DNA of 64,000 bases. Origin: Nocardiopsis sp. TSRI0078 (GTDB lineage: Bacteria > Actinomycetota > Actinomycetes > Streptosporangiales > Streptosporangiaceae). Positions 41,958 through 51,197 of this stretch are shown piece by piece. The stretch spans positions 124,001 to 188,000 of the forward strand of contig NZ_LWLB01000012.1 in NCBI RefSeq assembly GCF_001905145.1. The letters are read 5' to 3'. Below the pieces are notes generated by a model, which worked only from the letters and a program-made list of their open reading frames with translations, was not told where the DNA came from and made no database searches. The number at the start of each line of letters is the position of its first letter. Position 1 is the first letter of the stretch. A program made the position numbers and the translations under genes.

Positions 41958-44900
41958 TCAGTCCCGGCCGAAGACCCGGTCGACGACGCGCGCCGCCGCG
42001 TGCCCGTCGTCGAGCGGGCAGAACCGCTCGACGAAGGCCCGGTAGGCGGCCCCGCTGCGGGCGGCCACCTCGTCGATGTCCAGCAGGGCCTCGACGACCT
42101 CGTCGGACCCGGTCAGCAGCGGCCCCGGCGCGGTCTCCTCGAAGTCGAAGTAGAACCCGCGCAGGTTGTCCCGGTAGCCCTCCAGGTCGTAGGTGAAGAA
42201 GAGCATCGGGCGGCCGGTGTTGGCGAAGTCGAACATCATCGACGAGTAGTCCGTGACGAGCACGTCGGTGATCAGGAACAGTTCCATGATCTCCGGGTAC
42301 AGGGACACGTCGTGGACGAAGCCCTCCCCCACGACCGGCACACTGTCCACCACCCGGGGGTGCCGGCGCACGAGCAGCACGTGGTCGTCACCGAGCTTGT
42401 CGTACATCCGCTGCAGGTCCAGGTGCAGGTCGAGCTTGTGCTTGCCGCGCGTGTAGTACTTGTCGTCGCGCCAGGTCGGCGCGTACAGCACCACCTTCTT
42501 ACCCTCGGGCAGGCCGAGCAGCCTGCGGGTGCGCTCGGCGATCGCGTCCCGGTCGGGGGCGAAGAAGATGTCGTTGCGCGGGTAGCCGGTCTCCAGGATC
42601 TCGCCCTCGAAGCGGAAGGCGCTGCGCAGGATCGGGGTCGCCCACGGGCTCGGCGAGACCAGGTAGTCCCACTGCCGGGTCTCCCAGGCGAGCTTGTCGA
42701 AGTAGTCGCGCGACTTGCCGCGGATGTTCTCCACGTCGAAGCCGATCCGCTTGAGCATCGATCCGTGCCAGGTCTGCACGACCACCTGGTCGGGGCGGCG
42801 GTGGAACCACGCGGGCTGGCGGGAGTTGGTGACCAGGTAGCGGCTGCGCGCCAGGGCCTCGTAGTACTCCCGGCCCCGGTGGCGCACCGGGACGAGGTCG
42901 TCGGGCAGGCGCACCTGGCCGTCGGCGACCAGCCACGACATCGGGTAGTCCGCCCAGCGCTCCCGCCCGCGCAGCTCCGCGTAGACGCTCTGCGGGCTGT
43001 CGGAGTACTGGCGCCCGGTGTAGGTGTCGAAGAGGATGCCCTCGGTGACGGGCTCCCGGCGCTGGGCCGGGTAGTGGTGCTCGCGCAGCTCGCGCTGGGC
43101 GAAGGCGCCCCGCTCGAAGGGGCGCAGGTCGCTGCCGACCTGGAGCACGGGGATGCCGCGCCCCTGGTAGGAGAGGACGTAGGCGCGCTCCCTGGTCTGC
43201 ATCTCCAGCGGCAGCTCGGGGATGAGCGCGTCGGAGAACTCCACGCCCACGTCCGTCGGGCCGCCCTCGGCCGCGGGGCCGCCGACCCGTCCCCACAGCT
43301 GGTAGGTGCCCGCGGGCAGGGACAGGGTGCCCGACAGGGTGGCGACGTCGGCCGGGGCGAACCGGGCCGTGAAGCGCCGGCCGGAGCGCTCCACCGCCAG
43401 GAGGTGCTCCTCGTCGCGGCCGCGCGCCCTGGCGACCAGGCGCAGCTCGGCGCGGTCGAGGAACTCGCCCTCCAGCAGCAGGGCGCGGCCCTGCCAGCGG
43501 GCCCGGTCGACCGTGGGGCGGGCGTGCCCGGCGCGCAGCCTCAGGTGGCCGGTCGGCGTGCGCTGCACGGCCAGTTCCCGGCGGACGCCCTCGTCCGCGT
43601 AGGCGGTGGTGTCCGCCTCGTCGGGCAGGACCAGCGGAACGCTCCGCTCCCGCGGGAGGACCAGGTGGACGTCCCACTCCTCCTGGCGGATCACGCCGCC
43701 GCACTCGACGACGCCGCGGTCGAAGAGCTCCTCGGCGCGCACACGCGCGGTGAGGCGGCCGCCGTGGACGGAGACCGGGTAGGTGAGCACGGCGGTGCCG
43801 GGGCGCCGTGTCAGGCGCAGCTCGGCGGCCCGGACCGCGGTCTCGGACACCAGTTCGCCCTCCAGCTCCAACTCCCTGGTGCGGGTGTCGAAGCGGTGGC
43901 CGGTGACGCGGACACGGGTCGGTTCGACGCCGACCACCAGCTGGCGGTCCCTGTTCCAGTACGGCCGCACCCACACGTCCTCGTCCACCTGGTGGTAGCC
44001 GGGCCGCTCGGGCGGGCCGGGGACGGGTCCCGAGACGAACTTGCGCCGGGTGATCCTCCGGTTGAGGATGACCAGTTCCAGTTTCCAGTCGCCGGGTTCC
44101 CAGGAGCCGGAGGCGCGCAGCCTGCGCGGATCGAGGACGGCGGTGAAGCCGCCGTAGTCGTGGCGGGCGGCGTCGGCGACGTCGGGCAGCCGGTACTCGG
44201 CGGCGCGCCGGACGCGCACGGGCACGCGGACCCTGCGTCCGGTGGCGGTGTTGACGGCGAAGGCCACCACGTGCTGCTGCCAGCGCCTGCGGGCGCGCAG
44301 GTGGCGGATGCCGATCCGGCCGCTGACGTGCAGGCGGCCGTGCTCCCAGCGGATCTCCTCGGTCTTCTGGCGGACCCGGATCTCCTCGTCCAGCCGGTAC
44401 ACCTCGCGGGGCACGGCCCTGGCGGGGTCCTCGGACTCGAAGAAGGGGTAGCGGACGTAGTAGCCGAGACCGCGCCGCACGACGGGGGCCTTCTTGATCT
44501 CGACGCTCTTGGCGAAGGTCGCGACCTCCAGGATGTCGGAGACGCGCCGCTTGCGCACCAGGTGGTACAGGAGGCGGTCGAGGACGCTGAGCCCGCGCAG
44601 GAGCCGCACCGGCACGTGGTCGAGGTAGTCGTTGAGCAGGTCGACGGCGACCGCGCGGACCTGCTCGTCGGCCTCGTCCAGCTTCAGGAGGAGTTGGTGG
44701 AGTTCGCCCCGGAGGAGGGTGCGGTCCCACAGGTCGCGGTCGGGGCCGTGCAGGTCGGCGGCGAGTTCTCCCATGGCGGTGAGGCGGCGGGTCAGGGCGG
44801 TCTTGTCCAGGGGGACCCGCGCGGCCTCGTGCTCGCGCCTGAGCAGGACGGGCCCGGGCAGGACGTCGACGGTGCGGGCGGACAGGAGTGCCCGGCGCAG

Positions 44901-45662
44901 GCCGAGGTCGGCGTCCTCGGGGTCGAGGGAGTGGTCGGCCAGGGACTCCCAGAACCTCCTGCTCCAGAGCTTGTTGCCGAGGGTGCCGTCGGCGACCAGG
45001 CCGGGGACCTCACGGGGGTTCTCGGCCACGCGGTGCCTGGCGCAGGACCTGCGGTGCGCCTTGGAGGGGGAGGCGCCCAGTTCGTTGAACTTGTACACGT
45101 TGCCGGCCACCAGGTCCGAGTGGGTGTCGGCGGCGCTGCGCAGGAGGTAGTCCAGGGCGTAGCCGGTGAGGGCGTCGGAGCCCTCCAGGAAGAGCAGGTG
45201 GGTGCCGTGGGCGGCGGCGGTGGCGCGTGCGCGCGCGGCGGGCCGGTCGGGGGCGGGTCCGCCGGGCAGGAGGGCCACTGCGAGGCCGGGGGGCGGGGAC
45301 CCGGCGAACGCGGCGGCGACGGCGCGTGCGTCCTCGCGCGCGGACTCCACGGACTCGTCCCCCTGGTCCCCCTCCTCGGCTCGGACGGGGTTTCCGGTCT
45401 CCTCCACGGTGTCGTCCTCACCGTGGGAGCCGGAGTCCGCGCTCCCGGAGGCGGCTTCGGGCCCGGGAGGTGTCCCGTCCGCGGCCGCACGGCCGCGGAC
45501 GGGAGCGAGGAGGACTTCGACGGGCGCCGCGGACTCGGGCGCTCGGGCCCCGCCCCGGTCACCGCCGTGTTGGCGGGCCAGGGAGTCGAGGCAGTTCTGC
45601 AGGTGGGGCTCCGTGACGTCGAACGTCACGACGACAGTGGCTTGGGGCACGGAAGTCGACAC
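41958..45662 (-). CDS. CDP-glycerol glycerophosphotransferase-like wall polymerase (TagF type), 1234 aa
   Basis: The C-terminal third (about residues 860-1230) is a Glyphos_transf domain with QTWHGSMLKRIGFD (about residue 965), SPSPWATPILRSAF, GYPRNDIFF, LYAPTWRDDKYYTRG and LVTDYSSMMFDFANTGRPM (about residue 1137), which in TagF-type enzymes build poly-glycerol-phosphate chains. The N-terminus resembles a degenerate GT2 domain (ATVVVTFDVTEPHLQNCLDSLARQ, then FLEGSDALTGYALDYLL and NKLWSRRFW) interrupted by an acidic low-complexity insert (about 60-110). The middle (about 420-860) consists of beta-rich repeats without a named family. It stands alone, with a strong terminator after it and an inverted repeat before it. 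Confidence 0.88.
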   Translation of the reverse strand: MSTSVPQATVVVTFDVTEPHLQNCLDSLARQHGGDRGGARAPESAAPVEVLLAPVRGRAAADGTPPGPEAASGSADSGSHGEDDTVEETGNPVRAEEGDQGDESVESAREDARAVAAAFAGSPPPGLAVALLPGGPAPDRPAARARATAAAHGTHLLFLEGSDALTGYALDYLLRSAADTHSDLVAGNVYKFNELGASPSKAHRRSCARHRVAENPREVPGLVADGTLGNKLWSRRFWESLADHSLDPEDADLGLRRALLSARTVDVLPGPVLLRREHEAARVPLDKTALTRRLTAMGELAADLHGPDRDLWDRTLLRGELHQLLLKLDEADEQVRAVAVDLLNDYLDHVPVRLLRGLSVLDRLLYHLVRKRRVSDILEVATFAKSVEIKKAPVVRRGLGYYVRYPFFESEDPARAVPREVYRLDEEIRVRQKTEEIRWEHGRLHVSGRIGIRHLRARRRWQQHVVAFAVNTATGRRVRVPVRVRRAAEYRLPDVADAARHDYGGFTAVLDPRRLRASGSWEPGDWKLELVILNRRITRRKFVSGPVPGPPERPGYHQVDEDVWVRPYWNRDRQLVVGVEPTRVRVTGHRFDTRTRELELEGELVSETAVRAAELRLTRRPGTAVLTYPVSVHGGRLTARVRAEELFDRGVVECGGVIRQEEWDVHLVLPRERSVPLVLPDEADTTAYADEGVRRELAVQRTPTGHLRLRAGHARPTVDRARWQGRALLLEGEFLDRAELRLVARARGRDEEHLLAVERSGRRFTARFAPADVATLSGTLSLPAGTYQLWGRVGGPAAEGGPTDVGVEFSDALIPELPLEMQTRERAYVLSYQGRGIPVLQVGSDLRPFERGAFAQRELREHHYPAQRREPVTEGILFDTYTGRQYSDSPQSVYAELRGRERWADYPMSWLVADGQVRLPDDLVPVRHRGREYYEALARSRYLVTNSRQPAWFHRRPDQVVVQTWHGSMLKRIGFDVENIRGKSRDYFDKLAWETRQWDYLVSPSPWATPILRSAFRFEGEILETGYPRNDIFFAPDRDAIAERTRRLLGLPEGKKVVLYAPTWRDDKYYTRGKHKLDLHLDLQRMYDKLGDDHVLLVRRHPRVVDSVPVVGEGFVHDVSLYPEIMELFLITDVLVTDYSSMMFDFANTGRPMLFFTYDLEGYRDNLRGFYFDFEETAPGPLLTGSDEVVEALLDIDEVAARSGAAYRAFVERFCPLDDGHAAARVVDRVFGRD

Positions 45663-45674
45663 CCTCCGAGAAAG

Positions 45675-45704
45675 TGGTTACTAAGGGCAATGTGGTCGTA
45701 ACCA
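45675..45704. promoter_or_regulatory. Inverted repeat upstream of the TagF-like gene
   Basis: TGGTTAC (45675-45681) is exactly mirrored by GTAACCA (45698-45704), 13 bases before the start codon in an AT-rich stretch. It could be an operator over the promoter or a hairpin over the ribosome site. Confidence 0.5.
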
Positions 45705-45982
45705 TAAGTGTCACCCGCGTTCGCGGGACGAACGGCGGCTCAAAGTGATTTCTTTGTTACCCCGGATGTGCGGAGCCCCGACGGGTTCCGCCGCACGGAG
45801 CGGGGGCGCGCGGCAAAAGGAGCCGCCCCCGGGCGCCCGGCGGCGCGCCGGGGCCCTGCACTAGGGTTCGGGAGACAGGCACCACAGGCCCGGCGGGCCC
45901 GCCGACCGTCGCCCGGGGGCGGGTGCGTCCGGCCGACGGACCCCCCGGCGGCGGCACAGGACCAGAAGCGGATACGGACAGC
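45705..45982. other. Divergent intergenic region, no gene seen
   Basis: Lies between the TagF-like gene and the small membrane-protein gene. It includes AT-rich CAAAGTGATTTCTTTGTTACC near 45750 (possible promoter) and the element GCACTAGGG near 45860. No coding sequence is supported. Confidence 0.5.
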
Positions 45983-46354
45983 ATGGCCCCTCCCGAACAC
46001 GGTGACGAGAAGCGGCGTCGAGACCCGGACCACCCCCCGCCCGAGGGGAACCCCCTGTACACGCCCGGCGCGGGCAGGCTGCGCCGGTCGGTGGAGGAGC
46101 GCAGCGCGGTGCCGCTGGTGTGGCTGCACCAGCGCCCCCGGTGGCTGGCACCGCTGGTGCTGGGCGCCCTGTTCATCGCGGGCCTGATGGCGCCCGGCCT
46201 GGTCGGGGCGCTGTGCCTGCTGCTGGCGGCGGCGTTCCTCGCGTGGCTGGCGTTCCTGACGTGGCCCTCCCTGGACGGTCGGCTGCGGATGGCGCGCGTG
46301 CTCACGGTGACGGTCGTGCTGGTGCTCGCGGCGGCACGCGTCCTGGGCTACTGA
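45983..46354 (+). CDS. Small two-segment membrane protein (DUF6703-like)
   Basis: The 123-residue product has a charged N-terminus (HGDEKRRRDPDHPPPEGNPLYTPGAGRLRRSVEERSA) and two or three hydrophobic segments from about residue 55 (WLAPLVLGALFIAGLMAPGLVGALCLLLAAAFLAWLAFLTW and VLTVTVVLVLAAARVL). It resembles a small actinobacterial family that I recall as DUF6703; no function is known. The ATG at 45983 is reasonable, although the ribosome site (GGACAGC) is weak. It is followed by the zinc operon but has its own spacing of 156 bases. Confidence 0.65.
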   Translation: MAPPEHGDEKRRRDPDHPPPEGNPLYTPGAGRLRRSVEERSAVPLVWLHQRPRWLAPLVLGALFIAGLMAPGLVGALCLLLAAAFLAWLAFLTWPSLDGRLRMARVLTVTVVLVLAAARVLGY

Positions 46355-46476
46355 TCCGCGGACGCGCCGGAGGCCGGGACGGGGCCGCCCCGGACCGGAC
46401 CGGCGCGCTCCCGCGGCCCCGCCGCGCCCTGACGACGCGTCGTGTCCTCCCGGTGCGCCGTGAATCCGCCATATTT

Positions 46477-46491
46477 TGACAACCGTTTTCG
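46477..46491. promoter_or_regulatory. Zur-box-like element before znuC
   Basis: TGACAACCGTTTTCG is a 7-1-7 imperfect palindrome (TGACAAC against CGAAAAC). It is immediately followed by GTTTTCGTGATAATGG, which forms a second partial match. It lies 20 bases before the znuC start, where a zinc repressor would block transcription; the operon itself encodes Zur. Confidence 0.6.
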
Positions 46492-46510
46492 TTTTCGTGA
46501 TAATGGGACG

Positions 46511-47347
46511 GTGTCTGACCAGTTCACGGACGTCGGGGCCGACGTACCGCTCGCCTTCCAGGTCGTCGACGCACGTGTGGCCTACGACGGAGTCCCCGTG
46601 CTCGACGGGGTGGACGTCGGCGTACCCGCAGGCCAGACCATGGCCGTCCTCGGCCCCAACGGGTCGGGCAAGTCGACCCTGATGCGCACGATGCTGGGCA
46701 TCGTGCCCCTCACCTCCGGACAGGTCCTCGTGCACGGCGCCCCGCTGCGGCGGTTCCGCGACTGGCGGCGGATCGGCTACGTGCCCCAGCGGCTCACCGC
46801 CGGAGGCGCCGTTCCCGCCACCGTCCGCGAGATCGTCGCCTCCGGACAGGTCGCCTCGCGCCGCCGCCTGTCCCTGTCCACCCGCGCCGACCGGACCGCC
46901 GTCGACGAGGCACTGGAGACCGTGGACCTGGCCGGCCGCGGCCGCGACTCGGTGCGCGAGCTGTCCGGCGGACAGCAGCAGCGCGTACTCATCGCCCGCG
47001 CGCTGGCCGGACGGCCCGACACCTTCGTCATGGACGAGCCCATGGCCGGTGTGGACGCCGAGAACCAGCAGGCGCTGGCCCGCACCATCGCCCGCCTGCG
47101 CGAGCGCGGCTCCACCGTGGTGCTGGTCCTGCACGAGCTGGGCCCGCTGGAGAACGTGATCGAACGCGCCGTGGTGCTGGAGTCCGGACGTGTCGCGCAC
47201 GACGGCGCCGCGCCCGAGCCCACCGGCGAGTGCGCGCGCCCCGGCCACGAGCACCAGCACCCGCATCCCGACCCCAACGCCCCCGAGGCCGTGGAACCCA
47301 CAACGGCCGCGGAGATGATCCGACTCGAGGTACCCGGCCGTGACTGA
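46511..47347 (+). CDS. znuC: Zinc ABC transporter ATP-binding protein
   Basis: The 278-residue ATPase has GPNGSGKST, LSGGQQQRVLIARALAG and TFVMDEPMAGVD, with the short helical segment typical of metal-type transporters (TVREIVASGQ). The C-terminus is His-rich (GHEHQHPHPDPN, about residues 250-262) and may buffer zinc. The GTG start is placed by the conserved VSDQ... region and lies close behind the Zur-like box. Its end overlaps znuB by eight bases. Confidence 0.92.
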   Translation: MSDQFTDVGADVPLAFQVVDARVAYDGVPVLDGVDVGVPAGQTMAVLGPNGSGKSTLMRTMLGIVPLTSGQVLVHGAPLRRFRDWRRIGYVPQRLTAGGAVPATVREIVASGQVASRRRLSLSTRADRTAVDEALETVDLAGRGRDSVRELSGGQQQRVLIARALAGRPDTFVMDEPMAGVDAENQQALARTIARLRERGSTVVLVLHELGPLENVIERAVVLESGRVAHDGAAPEPTGECARPGHEHQHPHPDPNAPEAVEPTTAAEMIRLEVPGRD

Positions 47348-48239
47348 GCTGCTCGACTACGAGTTCATGCGGCGCGCCCTGATCGCGGCCGTGCTCGTGG
47401 GCCTGGTGACCCCGGTCATCGGCACCTACCTCGTCCAGAGACGCCTGGCCCTGCTGGGCGACGGGATCGGCCACGTCGCCCTGACCGGGGTGGCCCTGGG
47501 CCTGCTCACCAGCACCTCCCCCGTACTCACCGCCGCCGTGGTGGCCACCCTGGGCGCCGTCCTCATCGAACTGGTGCGCGTGCGCACCCGCACCAGCGGG
47601 GACGTGGCCCTGGCGCTGCTGTTCTACGGCGGCATCGCGGGCGGTGTGCTGCTCATCGGCCTCACGCCCGGGGCGAGCAACGCCACGCTGGTCTCCTACC
47701 TGTTCGGTTCGGTGAGTACGGTGGAGGAGGCCGACCTGTGGGTGGTGGGCGTACTCGCCGCCGGGGTGGCCGCGGTGGTGGCGGTGTTCGGCCGCGAGCT
47801 GTTCGTCCTGTGCCAGGACGAGGAGGTGGCGCGGGCCCACGGCCTGCCGGTGCGCTTCCTGAGCGTGCTGCTGGCGGTGACCGCCGCGCTGACGGTGGTG
47901 ATCGCCATGCGGGTGGTGGGCGTGCTCATGGTGAGCGCCTTGATGATCGTCCCGGTCGCCGCCGCCCAGCAGCTCACCAAGAGTTTCCGGGTGACCATGC
48001 TCCTGGCCGTGACGATCGGCCTGCTGTCCTCGGTCGGCGGCCTGGCCACGTCCTTCTACGCCGAGCTCTCGCCGGGCGCGACGATCGTCGTGCTGGCCCT
48101 GGCCGTCTTCTGCGTGTCGGTGGCGGTCGGGGGTGTGGCGCGCCGCGTCTCCGGGCGCCGGGCCCTGGCCACCCGCCGACCCGCCGGGGCGGGTGCGGCC
48201 GGTACGATGCCCCAGACTGATCGGGGGAGGGTGACATGA
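47340..48239 (+). CDS. znuB: Zinc ABC transporter permease
   Basis: The 299-residue membrane protein belongs to the ABC-3 metal permease family. It starts LLDYEFMRRALIAAVLVGLVTPVIGTYLVQRRLALLGDGIGHVALTGVALG, which includes the family DGIGHVALTGVALG loop, and continues with eight or nine membrane segments (VVAMRVVGVLMVSALMIVPVAAAQ). GTG at 47340 overlaps znuC; its stop overlaps zur (ATGA). The matching zinc-binding protein (ZnuA) is not encoded in this window. Confidence 0.93.
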   Translation: MTELLDYEFMRRALIAAVLVGLVTPVIGTYLVQRRLALLGDGIGHVALTGVALGLLTSTSPVLTAAVVATLGAVLIELVRVRTRTSGDVALALLFYGGIAGGVLLIGLTPGASNATLVSYLFGSVSTVEEADLWVVGVLAAGVAAVVAVFGRELFVLCQDEEVARAHGLPVRFLSVLLAVTAALTVVIAMRVVGVLMVSALMIVPVAAAQQLTKSFRVTMLLAVTIGLLSSVGGLATSFYAELSPGATIVVLALAVFCVSVAVGGVARRVSGRRALATRRPAGAGAAGTMPQTDRGRVT

Positions 48240-48607
48240 GTACACGACGCGAAGCGGTACGCCAGGCTCTGAGCGGGTCCTCCGGTTTCCGCAGTGCCCA
48301 GGACCTGTACGCGGACCTGCGCGCCGAGGGTTCCAAGATCGGGCTGACCACCGTCTACCGGGCGCTGCAGGCACTGAGCGACTCCGGCGAGGTGGACGTG
48401 CTGCGCACCGACGAGGGCGAGGCCGTCTACCGGGCGTGCGACACCGAGAGCCACCACCACCACATCGTGTGCCGGGTGTGCGCGACCGCCGTGGAGATCG
48501 AGGGTCCGACCGTGGAGAAGTGGGCCGCCGAGATGGGCGCCAAGCACGGCTTCACCGGCGTGACGCACACCGTCGAGGTCTTCGGCACCTGCGCGAGCTG
48601 CTCCTAG
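48236..48607 (+). CDS. zur: Zinc uptake regulator (Fur family)
   Basis: The 123-residue repressor has the Fur-type winged helix (FRSAQDLYADLRAEGSKIGLTTVYRALQALSDSGEVD) and the metal site ESHHHHIVCRVC, with the structural cysteines CRVC and CASC at the end. Zinc rather than iron is inferred from its place behind znuCB. It would bind the box at 46477-46491 when zinc is plentiful and so control its own operon. Confidence 0.94.
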   Translation: MSTRREAVRQALSGSSGFRSAQDLYADLRAEGSKIGLTTVYRALQALSDSGEVDVLRTDEGEAVYRACDTESHHHHIVCRVCATAVEIEGPTVEKWAAEMGAKHGFTGVTHTVEVFGTCASCS

Positions 48608-48667
48608 GGCGGGCCGGGTCCGCCCGGCACTCCCCGGCGGTGCGCCCGGTCGCGGCGCCGGCCGTCC

Positions 48668-49486
48668 CTAGTCGTGGTACAGGCGCAGCGGTTCCAGGCT
48701 GGGGCGCTTGGGGCTCACGTTGTCCCCCGAGGAACGGCCGGTGAGGCGGCGGCCGATCCACGGCACCAGGAACTCGCGGGCCCAGAGCAGGTCCTCCTGG
48801 CGCGCGGCCCGCCAGTCGCGGGGCTCGGCCACCGGCCAGGCCTCCTTCCAGTCGCCCTCCGCCGGCACCCCGAGCACCTCGCACACGCGCAGGGCCATGC
48901 GGCGGTGCCCCTCCGGGGACAGGTGCAGGCGGTCCCAGTTCCAGGCGCGGGGGTCGTCGAGGATGCGCATGCTCCACACGTCGACCACGTCGCAGCCGTA
49001 GCGGTCGGCGATGGCCCGCAGGTGCATGTTGTAGGTGGCGATCCTGCCGCGCATGTGGCGCATCACCGGCTGCCAGTTGGTGTCGAATCCGGTGAAGACG
49101 ACGATGCGCGCTCCGGTCCGGCTCAGCTCCTCCACGGCTCCGGCGAAGGACACGGCCACGGCGTCGGGGTCGCTGCCGGGGCGGATGATGTCGTTGCCGC
49201 CCGCGCACAGCGTGATCAGGTCCGGTGCGAGCTCGACGGCCCGGGGGACCTGTTCGGCGATGATCTGGTCGATGAGCTTCCCGCGCACGGCCAGGTTGGC
49301 GTAGCGCACCTCGGCGACGTGGTCGGCGAGGTGCTCGGCCACCCGGTCGGCCCAGCCCCGGTAGCGGCCGTTGGGCACGCTGTCGCTGTCCGGGTAGGGG
49401 TCGCTCATGCCCTCGGTGAAGCTGTCACCGAGGGCGACGTAGGAGATGATGTCCTGCTGCGCCGCGTCCGTCCCAAAACCGCTCAT
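48668..49486 (-). CDS. SGNH/GDSL-type esterase, paralogue A
   Basis: The 272-residue hydrolase has the four SGNH blocks: GDSFTEGMSDPYP (Ser), YANLAVRGKL (Gly), CAGGNDIIRPG (Asn) and DRLHLSPEGHRR (Asp/His). There is no signal peptide, so it probably acts in the cytoplasm. It is closely related to paralogue B, 89 bases upstream in the same direction; both end in PWIGRRLTGRSSGD followed by a variable tail. The substrate is unknown. Family members hydrolyse esters of lipids or polysaccharides. Confidence 0.88.
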   Translation of the reverse strand: MSGFGTDAAQQDIISYVALGDSFTEGMSDPYPDSDSVPNGRYRGWADRVAEHLADHVAEVRYANLAVRGKLIDQIIAEQVPRAVELAPDLITLCAGGNDIIRPGSDPDAVAVSFAGAVEELSRTGARIVVFTGFDTNWQPVMRHMRGRIATYNMHLRAIADRYGCDVVDVWSMRILDDPRAWNWDRLHLSPEGHRRMALRVCEVLGVPAEGDWKEAWPVAEPRDWRAARQEDLLWAREFLVPWIGRRLTGRSSGDNVSPKRPSLEPLRLYHD

Positions 49487-49575
49487 GGTGAACGATGATG
49501 CAACTCCGCGCCCGGGTTACGCGACAGTAGGTTGATGCTTCTCCGGCTTTTGGGTGCCACGTCACACCGGGAGGG

Positions 49576-50373
49576 TCAGCGGTCCTTGGTGATCCGGGTC
49601 AGTTCCGGGTACTTGGCCGTGACCGAGTCCCCCGAGGAGCGCCCCGTCAGGCGGCGCCCGATCCACGGGCCGAGCGACTCCCTCACCCAGGTCAGGTCGT
49701 CCCGGCGCGCCCGGGCCCAGCTGACCGGCTCCAGCGCGGGCCACGGCTCGTCCCAGCGCTCCTCCACCGGCACGCCCAGCACCTCGGCCACGCGCAGGGC
49801 CAGGCGGCGGTGCCCCTCCGGGGACATGTGCAGCCGGTCCTCGTCCCAGGCGCGGGAGTCGGTGAGCACCTTCATCGGCCACTGGTCCACCAGGAAGCAG
49901 CCGTACTTGTCGGCGACGGCGCGCACGTGCATGTAGTAGCGCGCGAACAGGCCGATGGTGCCGCGCATGTAACCCGTGGTGACGTTGACGCCGGTGAACA
50001 GCACGACCTGGCTCCCCGCGCCTCGCAGGCGCCCGACCGTGTGGTCCAGGATCCGGGCCATCCGCTCGGGGTCGCCGCCCGGGCGCAGCAGGTCGTTGCC
50101 GCCCGCGCTCAGGGTGACCACGTCCGGGGACATCGCCAGGGCGGGCGGGACCTGGTCGGTGACGATCTGGCGCATCAGCTTGCCGCGCACCGCCAGGTTC
50201 GCGTACCGGATCTCGCCCAGGTGGTCGGCCAGGTGCTCGGCCAGCCGGTCCGCCCAGCCGCGGAACCGCGCCTCCGGACCCGGGTAGGGGTCGCCCACGC
50301 CCTCGGTGAAGCTGTCCCCCACCGACACGAGCGACATTCCCGGCCTGAGCACCGAACCGTCCTGCGATGACAT
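49576..50373 (-). CDS. SGNH/GDSL-type esterase, paralogue B
   Basis: The 265-residue protein has GDSFTEGVGDPYP, YANLAVRGKLMRQ, SAGGNDLLRPG and DRLHMSPEGHRR, the same blocks as paralogue A. The ATG at 50373 overlaps the uppS stop by one base (TGATG), so it is part of the recO-uppS operon; a GTG one codon upstream is also possible. Shared C-terminal motif PWIGRRLTGRSSGDS supports a tandem duplication. The link to uppS hints at a lipid- or wall-related substrate, but this is inference only. Confidence 0.88.
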   Translation of the reverse strand: MSSQDGSVLRPGMSLVSVGDSFTEGVGDPYPGPEARFRGWADRLAEHLADHLGEIRYANLAVRGKLMRQIVTDQVPPALAMSPDVVTLSAGGNDLLRPGGDPERMARILDHTVGRLRGAGSQVVLFTGVNVTTGYMRGTIGLFARYYMHVRAVADKYGCFLVDQWPMKVLTDSRAWDEDRLHMSPEGHRRLALRVAEVLGVPVEERWDEPWPALEPVSWARARRDDLTWVRESLGPWIGRRLTGRSSGDSVTAKYPELTRITKDR

Positions 50374-51197
50374 CACTGCTTCTTCTCCTCCGGTACGGGG
50401 TTGGGCACGGCTCCGCCGTAGCGGCGGTCCCGGCTCGCGTAGATCTCACAGGCCCGCCACAGGTCGCGGCGGTCGAAGTCGGGCCAGAGCGTGTCCAGGA
50501 ACACGAACTCGGCGTAGGCGGACTGCCAGAGGAGGAAGTTGGACGTGCGCTGCTCACCGGAGGAGCGCACGAACAGGTCCACGGGCGGCACCTCGGGGGC
50601 GTACAGGTGCTGGGAGAGGGTGTCCTCGGTGATCTTGTCCGGGGAGACCAGCCCCGCCGCGGCCTTGCGGGCCAGTTCGCGCGCGGCGTCGACGATCTCG
50701 GCCTGGCCGCCGTAGTTCACGCAGAACTGGAGGGTGAGCCCGGTGTTGTCCTTCGTCATCTCCTCGGCGTCCCGGAGCTCCTTGATGACGCTCTTCCACA
50801 GCCGCCCCGCGCGCCCGGCCCACTTGACGCGGACTCCGCGCGCGTGCAGGGCGTCGCGGCGCCTGCGGATGGTGTCGCGGTTGAAGCCCAGCAGGAAGCG
50901 GACCTCGTCGGGGGACCGCTTCCAGTTCTCGGTGGAGAAGGCGTAGGCGGACAGGTTGGGGATGCCCATCTCCAGGGCGCCCTCGATCACGTCGAAGAGC
51001 GAGGCCTCACCGGCCTTGTGCCCCTCGGTGCGCGCCAGCCCGCGCTCCTTGGCCCAGCGGCCGTTGCCGTCCATGACCACCGCCACGTGCCTGGGCACCA
51101 GGGCGGCGGGCAGTTCGGGGGGACGCGCGCCGCTGGGGTGCGGAACGGGCGCGGTGTACTCCCGCCGTTTACCGGTGTCGAAGCTGAACAGACTCAA
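50373..51197 (-). CDS. uppS: Isoprenyl diphosphate synthase (cis-type, UppS)
   Basis: The 274-residue protein makes long-chain polyprenyl diphosphate for cell wall lipid carriers. The family blocks are complete: [27 protein letters not shown] (catalytic Asp), [35 protein letters not shown] and [36 protein letters not shown]. The TTG start (51197) overlaps the recO stop (TTGA) and has GGAG five bases upstream. It is coupled to recO before it and the SGNH esterase after it. Confidence 0.95.
   Translation of the reverse strand: MSLFSFDTGKRREYTAPVPHPSGARPPELPAALVPRHVAVVMDGNGRWAKERGLARTEGHKAGEASLFDVIEGALEMGIPNLSAYAFSTENWKRSPDEVRFLLGFNRDTIRRRRDALHARGVRVKWAGRAGRLWKSVIKELRDAEEMTKDNTGLTLQFCVNYGGQAEIVDAARELARKAAAGLVSPDKITEDTLSQHLYAPEVPPVDLFVRSSGEQRTSNFLLWQSAYAEFVFLDTLWPDFDRRDLWRACEIYASRDRRYGGAVPNPVPEEKKQ

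Noticed and set aside
41820..45701. A 1293-codon open frame opposite the TagF-like gene
   Set aside because: It is an antisense shadow produced by third-position GC bias; no domain, start signal or sensible composition.
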